Shown here: one piece after another, positions 41,308-50,117 of the stretch
Layout of the letters: each line of letters starts with the position of its first letter
How positions within the stretch are numbered: position 1 is the stretch's first letter
Source of the DNA: Cupriavidus pampae
GTDB lineage: Bacteria; Pseudomonadota; Gammaproteobacteria; Burkholderiales; Burkholderiaceae
Direction: 5' to 3'
NCBI RefSeq assembly: GCF_914271485.1
Contig: NZ_CAJZAG010000011.1
Coordinates: 62,001-126,000 of the forward strand
Length of the DNA stretch: 64,000 nucleotides
Position numbers and translations under genes: made by a program
Notes under the pieces: generated by a model
Told to the model about the DNA's origin: nothing
Databases searched by the model: none
The model's input: only the letters and a program-made list of their open reading frames with translations

Positions 41308-42113
41308 ACTTCCTTCGCCATGCATTGATGCCCGCCGCCGCGCTCGTGGCTGGCCTGTTGTGGATTTCGCCGCTGTTGCTGCTGTGCTGGGGGGCGTTCC
41401 ACCCCGGTGGCGAAGCGATGCGGCTCAGCTTGCAGACGCCGTGGGGATTGGCCAATTTCCCGCAGGCGTGGAATGTGGCGCCGTTTGCGCGCTATCTGCT
41501 CAACACCGTGGCGATCGTTACGCTGCTGCTGGTGCTGCAACTCACGGTCTGCACGCTGGCCGCGTTTGCGCTGGCGCGCATGCGCTTTGCCGGACGCAGC
41601 TTCGTGTTCGGTCTGGTGCTCCTACAGCTGATGGTGATGCCCGAGGTGCTGATTGCCGAGAACTACCTGACGATCGCGCGGCTGGGTCAGGTGGATGCGT
41701 ACCTTGGCGTCGCCCTGCCGTATATCGCCAGTGCCTTCGGCATCTTCCTGTTGCGGCAGACCTTTATGACCGTGCCGCAGGAGCTCGAGGATGCCGCGCG
41801 TATCGAGGGGCTGGGGCGGCTTGGCATTCTGCTCAAGGTGTATGTGCCGCTCGCGCGGCCGACTTACCTGGCCTATGCGCTGGTTTCCATCAGCTATCAC
41901 TGGAACAACTTTCTGTGGCCACTCGTCGCCACGCAGACTGAAGCCAGCCGCCCGGTGACGGTCGGTATGGCGCTGTTTGCCGCGCCCGAGACCGGTGTCG
42001 ACTGGGGCGTACTGTCGGCTGGCACGCTGCTATGCGTCGGACCGCTGGTGCTGGCCTTTCTGCTGTTCCAGCGACAGTTCATGCAATCGTTCATGCAGGC
42101 CGGCGTCAAATAG
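41304..42113 (+). CDS. ugpE: ABC importer permease, UgpE-like
   Basis: Second membrane subunit (269 aa) of the MalG/UgpE group, with about six helices and the EAA motif region EDAARIEGLGRLGILLKVYVPLARP. It overlaps the preceding permease gene by four bases (ATGA). It is the last gene of the importer operon and is convergent with a secreted phosphodiesterase gene. Confidence 0.9.
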   Translation: MNFLRHALMPAAALVAGLLWISPLLLLCWGAFHPGGEAMRLSLQTPWGLANFPQAWNVAPFARYLLNTVAIVTLLLVLQLTVCTLAAFALARMRFAGRSFVFGLVLLQLMVMPEVLIAENYLTIARLGQVDAYLGVALPYIASAFGIFLLRQTFMTVPQELEDAARIEGLGRLGILLKVYVPLARPTYLAYALVSISYHWNNFLWPLVATQTEASRPVTVGMALFAAPETGVDWGVLSAGTLLCVGPLVLAFLLFQRQFMQSFMQAGVK

Positions 42114-42164
42114 CGCGCCGGCCCGCCTTACGACTTACTTCTTACACGCGATCCCGATCAAGGA

Positions 42165-43637
42165 TCAATGATCGCGCCAGCGTTGCACCATCACCTGCTG
42201 GATCTTGCCCTTGAAGAAGTAGCGACGATCGGTGGCACCCTGCGGGTCTGCACCGATCACGATCGGGCTGGTGTTGAGGCCGACGCCACCGCTCACTGAC
42301 ACGGACGGCGTACGCTCGACGTTGTTCACCCACAGACGCACCGCGCCGTTGCCGTCATAGGCGCCGACGATGAAGTACGAGTCGGTGCCGTTGAACAGCG
42401 ACAGCGGCGCCGTCGCGTACTGGTAGCCACCGTTCACATACACACCGAAGCGCAGCAGCGTGCCGGCCTGCTCGAGCGCAAAGCCGCCCGAGTCGCTCTT
42501 GGCGATAATTGCTGCCGTCGCGCCCGAGGTGAGGTCGTCGAAATTGACCACGGCACTGACCATAAAGCCGCCATTGGTTTCGTTGTCGGCCTGCCAGGTG
42601 GTGACCGACTGCGTGCCGCTGAAAACCATGCTGCCGCCGACGCGATCTTCGTCGGACGTCACCGCCAGCTGCTCGAGCGTCGGCGTGGTGGCGCTCTGCG
42701 CGATGCCATAGCGCGTCGAGTTGGTACGTGCGTACGTCAGCGGCCATGCGGTCTGCTGGGCGGTGTTCATATGCACCAGCGAGGTAGGCTCTGCGATCAG
42801 CGCGCGTGACTGGACCGGCAAAGCGGTTGCACCGCGATCGTACTCAGTGGTGATGAAGTCCACATCCTCGCGCAGCGCGGACAGATACAGCTCGCCCATG
42901 CTGGCGGGCGTGGTGTAGACGCCAACGCCCAGGCCCAGCATCTTGGCCTGCATCAGCGCGCCGAACAGGCTGGTCATGCGGTACTCGAGCTCCACACCAT
43001 CGAAGCCCAGGCTCTTGGTCGTGCGGATGTTGCTGCGGATATTGCTTTCGATCAGCGTGTGAAAGCGCACGTGGTCACGGATGCTGGCGAACTCCGATTG
43101 CGCGAGCAATGCCTTGGCGCGCACCAGATGCTGATGGCGACCATCCATGAACGCGCGCAGGAACACCGGACGTCCGGCCTTGGCATAACCCCAGTCGCGC
43201 ACGGCACGCAGTACGGCCAACATCATGGTGTCGCTGGCGGCGGCAGTGGAGTAGCTCTCCTTGACCTCCAGAAACAGCATCCGATCGCTCTGCAGCAGAT
43301 TGGTATTGGCCAGCGCGTCGGCGAAGCTGCCCACCGCGCTCTCGCTGTCGCCGTGCTCGACGTACACCTGCCCGTCGGCGTGCGAGGTCAGATCGAACTC
43401 GATCAGATCAAACCCGCGCGTCAGGGCCGTAGCCACCTGCGCGTTAGTCGCGGCGGTGCTGCTGCCGTAGCAGTTATGGCACGACAGCGCCACGGCGTTG
43501 CCCAGCGGTGATACCGGCAGCGCGCGGCCGATACCGCTCCAGTAAGTGCTCGCGTGCGCGGCGACCGGCGCTGCGCATAGCGACAGCAGAAGTAATGCGC
43601 GAATGAAACGTCGATACAACTGAATGGCTCGATGCAT
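42165..43637 (-). CDS. Secreted PLC/GDPD-like phosphodiesterase with LamG-like C-terminus
   Basis: A 490-residue exported protein. The signal peptide (LLLLSLCAAPVAAHA) is followed by a TIM-barrel phosphodiesterase with SCHNCY in place of the usual HRG, then FDLIEFDL and VYVEHGD, which supply the likely catalytic His, Glu, Asp and His. From about residue 310 on is a concanavalin-like LamG domain (ALEQAGTLLRFGVYVNGG, AVRLWVNN). It may release glycerol-3-phosphate or inositol phosphate outside the cell for the adjacent importer. The gene is monocistronic and convergent with the importer. Confidence 0.8.
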   Translation of the reverse strand: MHRAIQLYRRFIRALLLLSLCAAPVAAHASTYWSGIGRALPVSPLGNAVALSCHNCYGSSTAATNAQVATALTRGFDLIEFDLTSHADGQVYVEHGDSESAVGSFADALANTNLLQSDRMLFLEVKESYSTAAASDTMMLAVLRAVRDWGYAKAGRPVFLRAFMDGRHQHLVRAKALLAQSEFASIRDHVRFHTLIESNIRSNIRTTKSLGFDGVELEYRMTSLFGALMQAKMLGLGVGVYTTPASMGELYLSALREDVDFITTEYDRGATALPVQSRALIAEPTSLVHMNTAQQTAWPLTYARTNSTRYGIAQSATTPTLEQLAVTSDEDRVGGSMVFSGTQSVTTWQADNETNGGFMVSAVVNFDDLTSGATAAIIAKSDSGGFALEQAGTLLRFGVYVNGGYQYATAPLSLFNGTDSYFIVGAYDGNGAVRLWVNNVERTPSVSVSGGVGLNTSPIVIGADPQGATDRRYFFKGKIQQVMVQRWRDH

Positions 43638-43888
43638 GCAGGATCCCGTTATGTTGGAAGTGAGCGAACACGGGCCCTGAAACCAATGCAACGACCACCG
43701 AAGGGCCCGCCAACACCGGCACCCGACGCGGATAACCGCGACAAGTGCCCGTGGTGGCCCCGATTGTCGGCATCAATCGGGACAGCGATATGACGGGGAG
43801 GTGACGGCGAAATGAAACCGACGAGGTTTCGTTTGCTCACTAAAACGAGTGTGATGTTGAGCGAAGACTCACTTCTTTCGTACGCTTG

Positions 43889-43944
43889 CTTTAGCTAAAA
43901 ACGGTGGTTTAGCTGGGCAGCTAAACTACCGATTTATGCTAAAG
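43889..43944 (-). terminator. Terminator hairpin of the GNAT gene with extended palindrome
   Basis: Two 26-bp arms (43889-43914 and 43919-43944) around GGGC match at 22 positions plus one wobble. On the minus strand, the inner 12-bp stem is followed directly by GTTTTT, a standard intrinsic terminator 54 bp after the GNAT stop. The outer symmetry and AT-rich flank are more than a terminator needs. The remaining gap 43638-43888 shows no gene. Confidence 0.75.
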
Positions 43945-43983
43945 AAACCGGTAGATCACTTGGCGACCTATGGCGTGGGGCGA

Positions 43984-44514
43984 TCAAGATAGCTGCTTGT
44001 GATAGAACGTCGTCCCGCACAAGCTTCCGTCTGGCATCAGCGCGTAGTTCGGTACATCGCCGACCTTCTCCCAGCCCGCGCGTGCGTACAGGCGTTCGGC
44101 ATCGCCGCCGGTGACGGTGTCGAGCACCAGCACTGACTTGCCCGCCGCGCGCGCGGCTTCGTCGGCGGCGGTCATTAGTTGTTGGGCGACGCCTTGGCGC
44201 CGGGCATCCCGATGCACCAGCATCTTGGCGATATCGGCACGATGGGGCTGGTTCTCGGGCTGGCTTGTGACCACCTGCACGGTGCCGACGACGCGGCCAT
44301 CGGTGTGCTCAGCTACCAGCAGAATCCGCTCGTCGCGCGTCACGCCGTCGGCGACCTGCTTCCAGAATCGGCCAGCGGTCTCGCGTGAGATCGGCAGCAT
44401 AAAGCTGACCGACGCGCCGCCTTCCACGCAATCGATGAGGACATCGGACAAGGGATCGATGTAATCGCTTACCTCATCGGGACCGATGCGACGGACGGTG
44501 ACTGCGGCGTTCAT
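43984..44514 (-). CDS. GNAT-family N-acetyltransferase
   Basis: A 176-residue GNAT enzyme with the acetyl-CoA-binding motif RRQGVAQQLMTAADEAARAAG and the following LDTVTGGDAERLYARAGWEKVGDVPNYAL segment. Such proteins acetylate amines or antibiotics of the tabtoxin/streptothricin type, but the substrate here cannot be told. It is a single gene on the minus strand ending in a strong terminator. Confidence 0.9.
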   Translation of the reverse strand: MNAAVTVRRIGPDEVSDYIDPLSDVLIDCVEGGASVSFMLPISRETAGRFWKQVADGVTRDERILLVAEHTDGRVVGTVQVVTSQPENQPHRADIAKMLVHRDARRQGVAQQLMTAADEAARAAGKSVLVLDTVTGGDAERLYARAGWEKVGDVPNYALMPDGSLCGTTFYHKQLS

Positions 44515-44610
44515 TTAGAAGCTCCAGAGGATGGGGTTGGGTGTTTGCCTTCGGCAAGCATCGACCTAAAGCGCGTCGTCCGCAAGAGACGCGCGTCGCG
44601 TTGCTACGAA

Positions 44611-44916
44611 CTAGCAGCCGCCGTAATTCTTCCGGCCACTCGCCGTGATCGTGTATGTACCGCCCCTGGGGCCGGTGTAGCAGGTGGGTCCACTCAGCGC
44701 CGATCGGTCAGACTTCGTTGCGGTCGCCCGTGCTGTGTTGGACTCGAGAGTCTGTGCTGACCGCGCACTTGAACCTGCACCGCCTCGGTGGCAATGATAT
44801 TCACCGGTCTTCCGATTGGAGTGACAACCCTCGGCATTCAGACCGCCGCCATGCGCATGCGCGACACCGGACAATAAAATCCATATCAGGCCGCTCGTTC
44901 CCAACATTTTCCCCAT
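44611..44916 (-). CDS. Small secreted YHYH-type protein
   Basis: A 101-residue protein with a signal peptide (LIWILLSGVAHA), a His/Cys-rich N-terminal segment (HGGGLNAEGCHSNRKTGEYHCHR) of the YHYH type, a Ser/Thr/Ala linker, and a C-terminal GPRGGTYTITASGRKNYGGC resembling a small basic adaptor repeat. The His and Cys cluster suggests metal binding in the periplasm. Function unknown. Confidence 0.75.
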   Translation of the reverse strand: MGKMLGTSGLIWILLSGVAHAHGGGLNAEGCHSNRKTGEYHCHRGGAGSSARSAQTLESNTARATATKSDRSALSGPTCYTGPRGGTYTITASGRKNYGGC

Positions 44917-45085
44917 CGCCCCCTCCCTTGTACATTCTTATTTTGTGCAACGCGCAATGCGCCGCGGGGATCCAATTCTCCTCTGTGCGCCACCGCGCCA
45001 CTATCCCGCCGGAGTAGGGAAAATCGATTGCTGGCAACAGCGGGAACATCGTCTAATACGCTGGACGCGTGTCCACCGCCCCTCG

Positions 45086-45682
45086 ATGCCATCTCTCCCT
45101 CGTCACTACCGTGCACTGATCTCGCTCTCCGCGCCAATCGCCGGGATTCAATTCGCGCAGATTGCGTTGACGAGTACGGACCTCGCGATGATGGGGTTGA
45201 TCGGCATCGATGCGCTCGCGGCGGGCGGGCTGGCGCTTCTGCTTTATAACCAGTTCCGCACCATGTGCGTGGGCATGGTGACCGGCCTGGGCAATCTGAT
45301 TGCCGCAGCGATTGGCAAAGGCGAACGGCGTACCGGGCATGTTGGCATCGACGCCATCGCAGAAGAAGAAATCCGCGACCTCATTCGGTCCGCATTGTTC
45401 TTGGCCACCACCGTCGCACTTGTCGCTGGCGGTCTGCTCGTCGGATTGAGCTTTTGCCTGACCTCCCTCGGCCAGGATGCCGCCGTGGTCACGCTGGCAA
45501 GGCCGGTAATGATCGGCTATGGCTTGATCGGCCTCCCGGCAATACTTCTCCTCGGCACCTGGCTCGGCTGGCGTGGCGAGGGTGTCTGGCTAGGCCTGTG
45601 CATCGCGTTTGGCGCAACCAGCGCCCTTCTATGGCGAAGCTTCGCGCTCGATTTGCGACGGATAGCGCAGCGCGCGTTATAG
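45086..45682 (+). pseudogene. MATE-family transporter with large internal deletion
   Basis: A 198-codon frame that begins like a MATE multidrug transporter (RALISLSAPIAGIQFAQIALTSTDLAMMG, later LARPVMIGYGLIGLPAILLL) and ends like its C-terminus (LGWRGEGVWLGLCIAFG). MATE proteins have about 450 residues and twelve helices; the middle, roughly helices 5 to 11, is missing in frame. Repeated CTCGGC runs lie at the likely join near 45555-45575. It is probably a non-functional remnant, although the frame is still open. Confidence 0.75.
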
Positions 45683-45706
45683 CGCTCTCGACCCCGAAAG
45701 ACATGC

Positions 45707-48700
45707 TCATGACCGCTCTTGCGGCGCCTCGTCGAGTTTGTCTCCGAGTAGCCGTCTGACTGTGACATAGAACACGGGAATCAACAGCAGCCCGAGCACA
45801 GTCGCCGCGAGCATTCCGCCGATCACGCCGGTGCCGATCTCATGCCGGGATGCCGCACCAGCGCCAGTGGACACTACTAGCGGGAAAACACCGAGGATAA
45901 ATGCCATCGACGTCATCAGGATCGGGCGCAGGCGCAGCCGTGCCGCCGCTACGACAGCGTCATAGAGCTTCAGTCCGCGTGCTTGCCCTTCAACGGCGAA
46001 CTCGACGATCAGAATGGCGTTCTTCGCGGCAAGCCCGATGACCGTGACGAGACCGATCTTGAAGTAGATATCGTTGGGCATGTGGTGCCACAGAACGAAC
46101 GCAAGCATGCCGAGCATCCCGATGGGTGCCACCAGCAGTACCGAAGCCGGGATCGACCAGCTCTCGTAGAGCGCGGCAAGACACAGGAATACGACAACGA
46201 TGGAAAGCGCCATCAGCGTGGTCGCGGAAGACCCCGCCAGCAGTTCCTGATAAGACTGACCCGTCCAGTCCGCGGCGAATCCGTGCGGAAGCTTCTGGTC
46301 AACGATGTCCTGCAGCACCTGCATGGCCTGCCCAGTGGAATAACCCGATGCTGGGTTGCCGACGATCTCGACGGCGGAAAAACCGTCATACCGCGGCTGC
46401 ACCGTCGGCGCATATGCCCACTGAGTATTCACCACGCTCGACAGCGGCACCATGTTGTACGGACTGACCAAGGTGTTGGCGATCGATGGATTCACCGGAG
46501 CCAGAGGATTGGCGGCAGTGGCTGCAGTTGTTCCCGCCACGGTCCCGCTCGTCGTCCCCGCCGGCGTGAAGAGATGTCCGAACGCGCCGAGGTCCATGCG
46601 ATATGGGGCATCCGCCTGAATGTACACACGCTTCACGCGACCGCCGTAGGTGAACTGGTTCACAAAGAAGGGCGCGAGCTGCATTTGAATCGTGTTGTAG
46701 ACATCCGTCAGCGATAGCCCCATCGATTCCGCCTGCGTGCGATCCACCGCGATCCGCAACTGCTGCGCGCTCGGCAGCGAATTGGCCCGAATCCCGTATA
46801 AGGCGGGGCTCTTGCCCGCGCTCTCGAGCAGCGTGGCCTCGGCGGCTGCCAACTGGTCACGTGATTGCCCGGCCCGTGCCTGCAGATACATGTCGATGCC
46901 ACCAAACTGGCTCAGGCCGCGAATCGTCGGCAGATCGGTGGCAAAAGTCTGTGCATCGGTGATGCCGTGCAGGATCTGATTGACCTGCGGTATCAAATCC
47001 ATCGCGCTCTGCGAGCGCTTGCTCCAGTCGGTCAATTTGATGAACGTCATACCGACGTTCTCGCTGGTGCCCACGAAGCTGAATCCCACCGGTTGGAACA
47101 TGGCGTCGATATCCTTCCCAACCGGGCTGCTAAGCAGCTTCTGGCGTACCTCGCCCATCACGCGATTCGTGCGCTCCAGCGTCGCCCCCGACGGCAGGTT
47201 CACGAGCACGAGGATAAAGCCCTGATCCTCGTCCGGAACGAAGCCCGTCGGTAGCTTCGTGTACAGAAACCCGGTCAATGCGAGAAGCAGTACAAAGCCC
47301 ATCATCCAGCGCGGCGCATGACGCACGGCCCGGCCGACGTGCCCAAGGTAGGTCCGCGACATCCACTCGAAGCCGCGATTGAACCCGCGAAATATCACTC
47401 CCTTCTTGTCAGCGTGGACGGGCTTGAGGATGGCGGCGCACAGCGCTGGCGTGAACGACATTGCAAGAAACGCGGAGAACAGCATCGACACGGCAATGGT
47501 CACCGCGAACTGTGCGTAGATAATCCCCGTCGCACCCGGCTGCAGCGCAGACGGCACGAACACCGCCGACAGCACGACGGTAATCGCAATGATCGCGCCC
47601 GTAATCTGCCCCATGGCCTTGTGCGTCGCGGGTTTCGCTTCGGCGTGTTCCTCGCTCATGATGCGCTCGACGTTCTCGATCACCACGATCGCGTCGTCGA
47701 CCACGATACCGATCGCCAGCACCATCCCGAACAGCGTGAGCTGATTCAAGGTGTAGTGCAGCAGGGAAAGGCCGACAAAGGTGCCGAGCAACGCCACCGG
47801 GATGACCAGCGTCGGAATGATCGTGGCCCGCAGGTTTTGCAGAAAGACCAACATCACGACGAACACCAGCGCGATGGCCTCGATCAGCGTGTAGGCCACG
47901 TCGGTGATGGAGGCCGTGATGAATGGCGTGGTGTCATAAGGCACGCTCCACGTCACGCCAGCGGGAAGGTCCCGCGAGAGGTCCTTCATCTGGGCCTTGA
48001 CCGCGTTCGCCACCGATAGTGCATTGGCGCTCGGCAGCAGAAAGACCGCGAGGCCGCCGGCCGGCTTACCGTCATAGACCGGCGCGATCCCGTACGTCTG
48101 CGCACCAAAACTGACACGCGCCACATCGGAGAGTCGCACCGTCGTACCGTCGCTTCTCGAAAGCAGAATGATGTCGCGGAACTGCTGCAGCGACGAGAAG
48201 AGACTGTCGCCGGATACCGTCGCGGTAAAGACCTGGCCTTTCACTGCGGGGTCCGCGCCGAGCGCGCCCGCCGCAAACTGTGCGTTCTGGGAATTGACTG
48301 CATTGAGGACCTGGGTCGTCGAGAGCCCATAGCCTTGCAGCTTGTCCGGATCGATCCAGATGCGCGCCGCATACTCCGAGCCGAGCAACGTCGTATTGCC
48401 AACGCCGCTGATCCGCCCAATCACAGGCTGTATCTGCGAGGCAAGGATATCGCTGAGCCGCGCCGCGTCCACCGATGGGCTGTTCGAGCGCAACGCAATG
48501 AACATCAGGATATCGGGACTCGCCTTGGCGACGACCACGCCCTGCTGGGTGACCTGCGCGGGCAGCAGCGGCGCGGCAAGCGTCACCTTGTTCTGGACCT
48601 GCACCTGCGCGATGTCGGGGTTGGTGCCGGTGGCAAAACTGAGCGTGATAACGGTCTGGCCGTTCGCGCTCGAGTTTGAACTGAAGTACAGCAGGTTGTC

Positions 48701-48922
48701 GATGCCGGTGAGCTGCTGCTCTATTACCTGCGTCACCGTCGACTCCATCGTCGCGGCGCTCGCACCGGGATAGTTCGCGGTGATCGTCACCTGCGGCGGC
48801 GCGATTTCCGGATACGAGTCGATCCCCATGCTGCGCATGGCGATGGCACCGAACAGAGAAATCAGGATGGCGACGACCCAGGCGAATACGGGTCGATCGA
48901 TAAAGAAACCGGGCATGGACAT
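45707..48922 (-). CDS. RND efflux pump inner-membrane transporter (HAE1 family)
   Basis: A 1071-residue AcrB/MexB-type proton antiporter. It begins MSMPGFFIDRPVFAWVVAILI, has the proton-relay aspartates in GIVVDDAIVVIENVER and the lysine in GLAAKNAILIVEFA, and two large periplasmic loops. A low-complexity insertion rich in Ala, Thr and Gly (about residues 785-815) lies in the second loop and accounts for its extra length over AcrB. It is the last gene of a five-gene operon with the adaptor, channel, aldehyde dehydrogenase and enoyl-CoA hydratase, so it may export an aromatic or aldehyde-related compound. Confidence 0.93.
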   Translation of the reverse strand: MSMPGFFIDRPVFAWVVAILISLFGAIAMRSMGIDSYPEIAPPQVTITANYPGASAATMESTVTQVIEQQLTGIDNLLYFSSNSSANGQTVITLSFATGTNPDIAQVQVQNKVTLAAPLLPAQVTQQGVVVAKASPDILMFIALRSNSPSVDAARLSDILASQIQPVIGRISGVGNTTLLGSEYAARIWIDPDKLQGYGLSTTQVLNAVNSQNAQFAAGALGADPAVKGQVFTATVSGDSLFSSLQQFRDIILLSRSDGTTVRLSDVARVSFGAQTYGIAPVYDGKPAGGLAVFLLPSANALSVANAVKAQMKDLSRDLPAGVTWSVPYDTTPFITASITDVAYTLIEAIALVFVVMLVFLQNLRATIIPTLVIPVALLGTFVGLSLLHYTLNQLTLFGMVLAIGIVVDDAIVVIENVERIMSEEHAEAKPATHKAMGQITGAIIAITVVLSAVFVPSALQPGATGIIYAQFAVTIAVSMLFSAFLAMSFTPALCAAILKPVHADKKGVIFRGFNRGFEWMSRTYLGHVGRAVRHAPRWMMGFVLLLALTGFLYTKLPTGFVPDEDQGFILVLVNLPSGATLERTNRVMGEVRQKLLSSPVGKDIDAMFQPVGFSFVGTSENVGMTFIKLTDWSKRSQSAMDLIPQVNQILHGITDAQTFATDLPTIRGLSQFGGIDMYLQARAGQSRDQLAAAEATLLESAGKSPALYGIRANSLPSAQQLRIAVDRTQAESMGLSLTDVYNTIQMQLAPFFVNQFTYGGRVKRVYIQADAPYRMDLGAFGHLFTPAGTTSGTVAGTTAATAANPLAPVNPSIANTLVSPYNMVPLSSVVNTQWAYAPTVQPRYDGFSAVEIVGNPASGYSTGQAMQVLQDIVDQKLPHGFAADWTGQSYQELLAGSSATTLMALSIVVVFLCLAALYESWSIPASVLLVAPIGMLGMLAFVLWHHMPNDIYFKIGLVTVIGLAAKNAILIVEFAVEGQARGLKLYDAVVAAARLRLRPILMTSMAFILGVFPLVVSTGAGAASRHEIGTGVIGGMLAATVLGLLLIPVFYVTVRRLLGDKLDEAPQERS

Positions 48923-48925
48923 GTC

Positions 48926-50095
48926 TTAACTCCGCACCATGCTGGACGGTGCGGGCGGCTGCCATGGTGTCGTCGCCACCTGGCTGCCCTCGCGTACGGC
49001 CTGCATACCCATGACCACGATCCGGTCGCCTTGCACGAGACCTTTAGTGATGATCCAGTCGGTCCCCTGGCTGGTACTCGCATCGACGTCTTTGCGCACC
49101 ACCTTGCCGTCCGGCCCGACGGCGAGCAGGTAAGCCCCGCGCGTATCGCGCAGCAGCGCCTGCTGTGGAATCAGGAAGACATCGTTCTGCCGCCCGAAGT
49201 TCGCATTGAGCGTCACGTACATCCCGGGCAGCAGCAAGTGCCGAGGATTAGGCACCAACGCGCGCAGGTTGACGGCGCCTGTCGTCGCGTTGACAGCCAC
49301 ATCCGAGAAGTCGAGTGTGCCAGCGTGGTCGTAGGGTGCGCCGTTGGGCAAACCGACCTGCACCGTGGTGGCACTCTGCTTTGCGAGGTCGACCGATCCA
49401 ACGTCCTGCGATAGTCGCAGCGTCGTCAGGTCGGCAGAGCTCATCGTGAAGTTGACGTAGACCTGATCGATCTGCTGGACCGTGGTGAGTAACGTACCGC
49501 CGGTGCCGACGTCGTTCGTGCCGTTGCCAACGACGGCCCCTGCCGTCACCAGTTGCTGTCCTGCAATGCCGTCGATCGGCGACGTCACGCGGGTATATCC
49601 GAGACTGATGCGCGCGCTGTCGACCAGTGCCCGATCCGCCTGCACCTTCGCTGCGGCGCTACGCTCCAGGGCGTCGGTGTTATCGACCGTCTGCTGCGAT
49701 ACCGATCCCACTGGCAGCAGCTTGCGGTTGCGCTCGGCGGTGATGCGATCGTCGACGTAGGTCGCCTGGTCCTGCGCAAGCTGCGCGATGGCACTATCGA
49801 GCTGGGTCTTGTAGAACGCGGGATCGATATCGAACAGCACCTGCCCTTCCCGGACTTCGCTGCCCTCGGTATAGACGCGCTTCGTCAGCACACCCGACAC
49901 CCTCGCCGTCACGTTGGCGCTGTAATACGGCGAAAGGCGCCCGACGAACTGCCGCATCAGCGGCACGCTCTGCGGTCGGGCCACCACTACCGCCACGGTA
50001 GGAGGCGGCGGTGCCGGTGGATTGCCGTGCGAACAGGCGGCCAGCATGACGACGCTCAGCAGCAGCACCGACACGCGATAAGGGGACAACTTCAT
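48926..50095 (-). CDS. RND efflux periplasmic adaptor (membrane fusion protein)
   Basis: A 389-residue adaptor lipoprotein with lipobox LAAC, then the usual barrel-lipoyl-hairpin order: RQFVGRLSPYYSANVTARVSGVL, EGQVLFDIDP and a coiled-coil segment. It joins the RND pump to the outer-membrane channel. The start is ATG 50095; the upstream frame to 50167 overlaps the channel gene. Only three bases separate it from the pump gene. Confidence 0.92.
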   Translation of the reverse strand: MKLSPYRVSVLLLSVVMLAACSHGNPPAPPPPTVAVVVARPQSVPLMRQFVGRLSPYYSANVTARVSGVLTKRVYTEGSEVREGQVLFDIDPAFYKTQLDSAIAQLAQDQATYVDDRITAERNRKLLPVGSVSQQTVDNTDALERSAAAKVQADRALVDSARISLGYTRVTSPIDGIAGQQLVTAGAVVGNGTNDVGTGGTLLTTVQQIDQVYVNFTMSSADLTTLRLSQDVGSVDLAKQSATTVQVGLPNGAPYDHAGTLDFSDVAVNATTGAVNLRALVPNPRHLLLPGMYVTLNANFGRQNDVFLIPQQALLRDTRGAYLLAVGPDGKVVRKDVDASTSQGTDWIITKGLVQGDRIVVMGMQAVREGSQVATTPWQPPAPSSMVRS

Positions 50096-50117
50096 GGAAG
50101 GGAAACTCCAGTCCGGT

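Noticed and set aside
47318..48019. Plus-strand frame opposite the RND pump gene
   Set aside because: Antisense shadow with His/Arg/Gln-rich composition.
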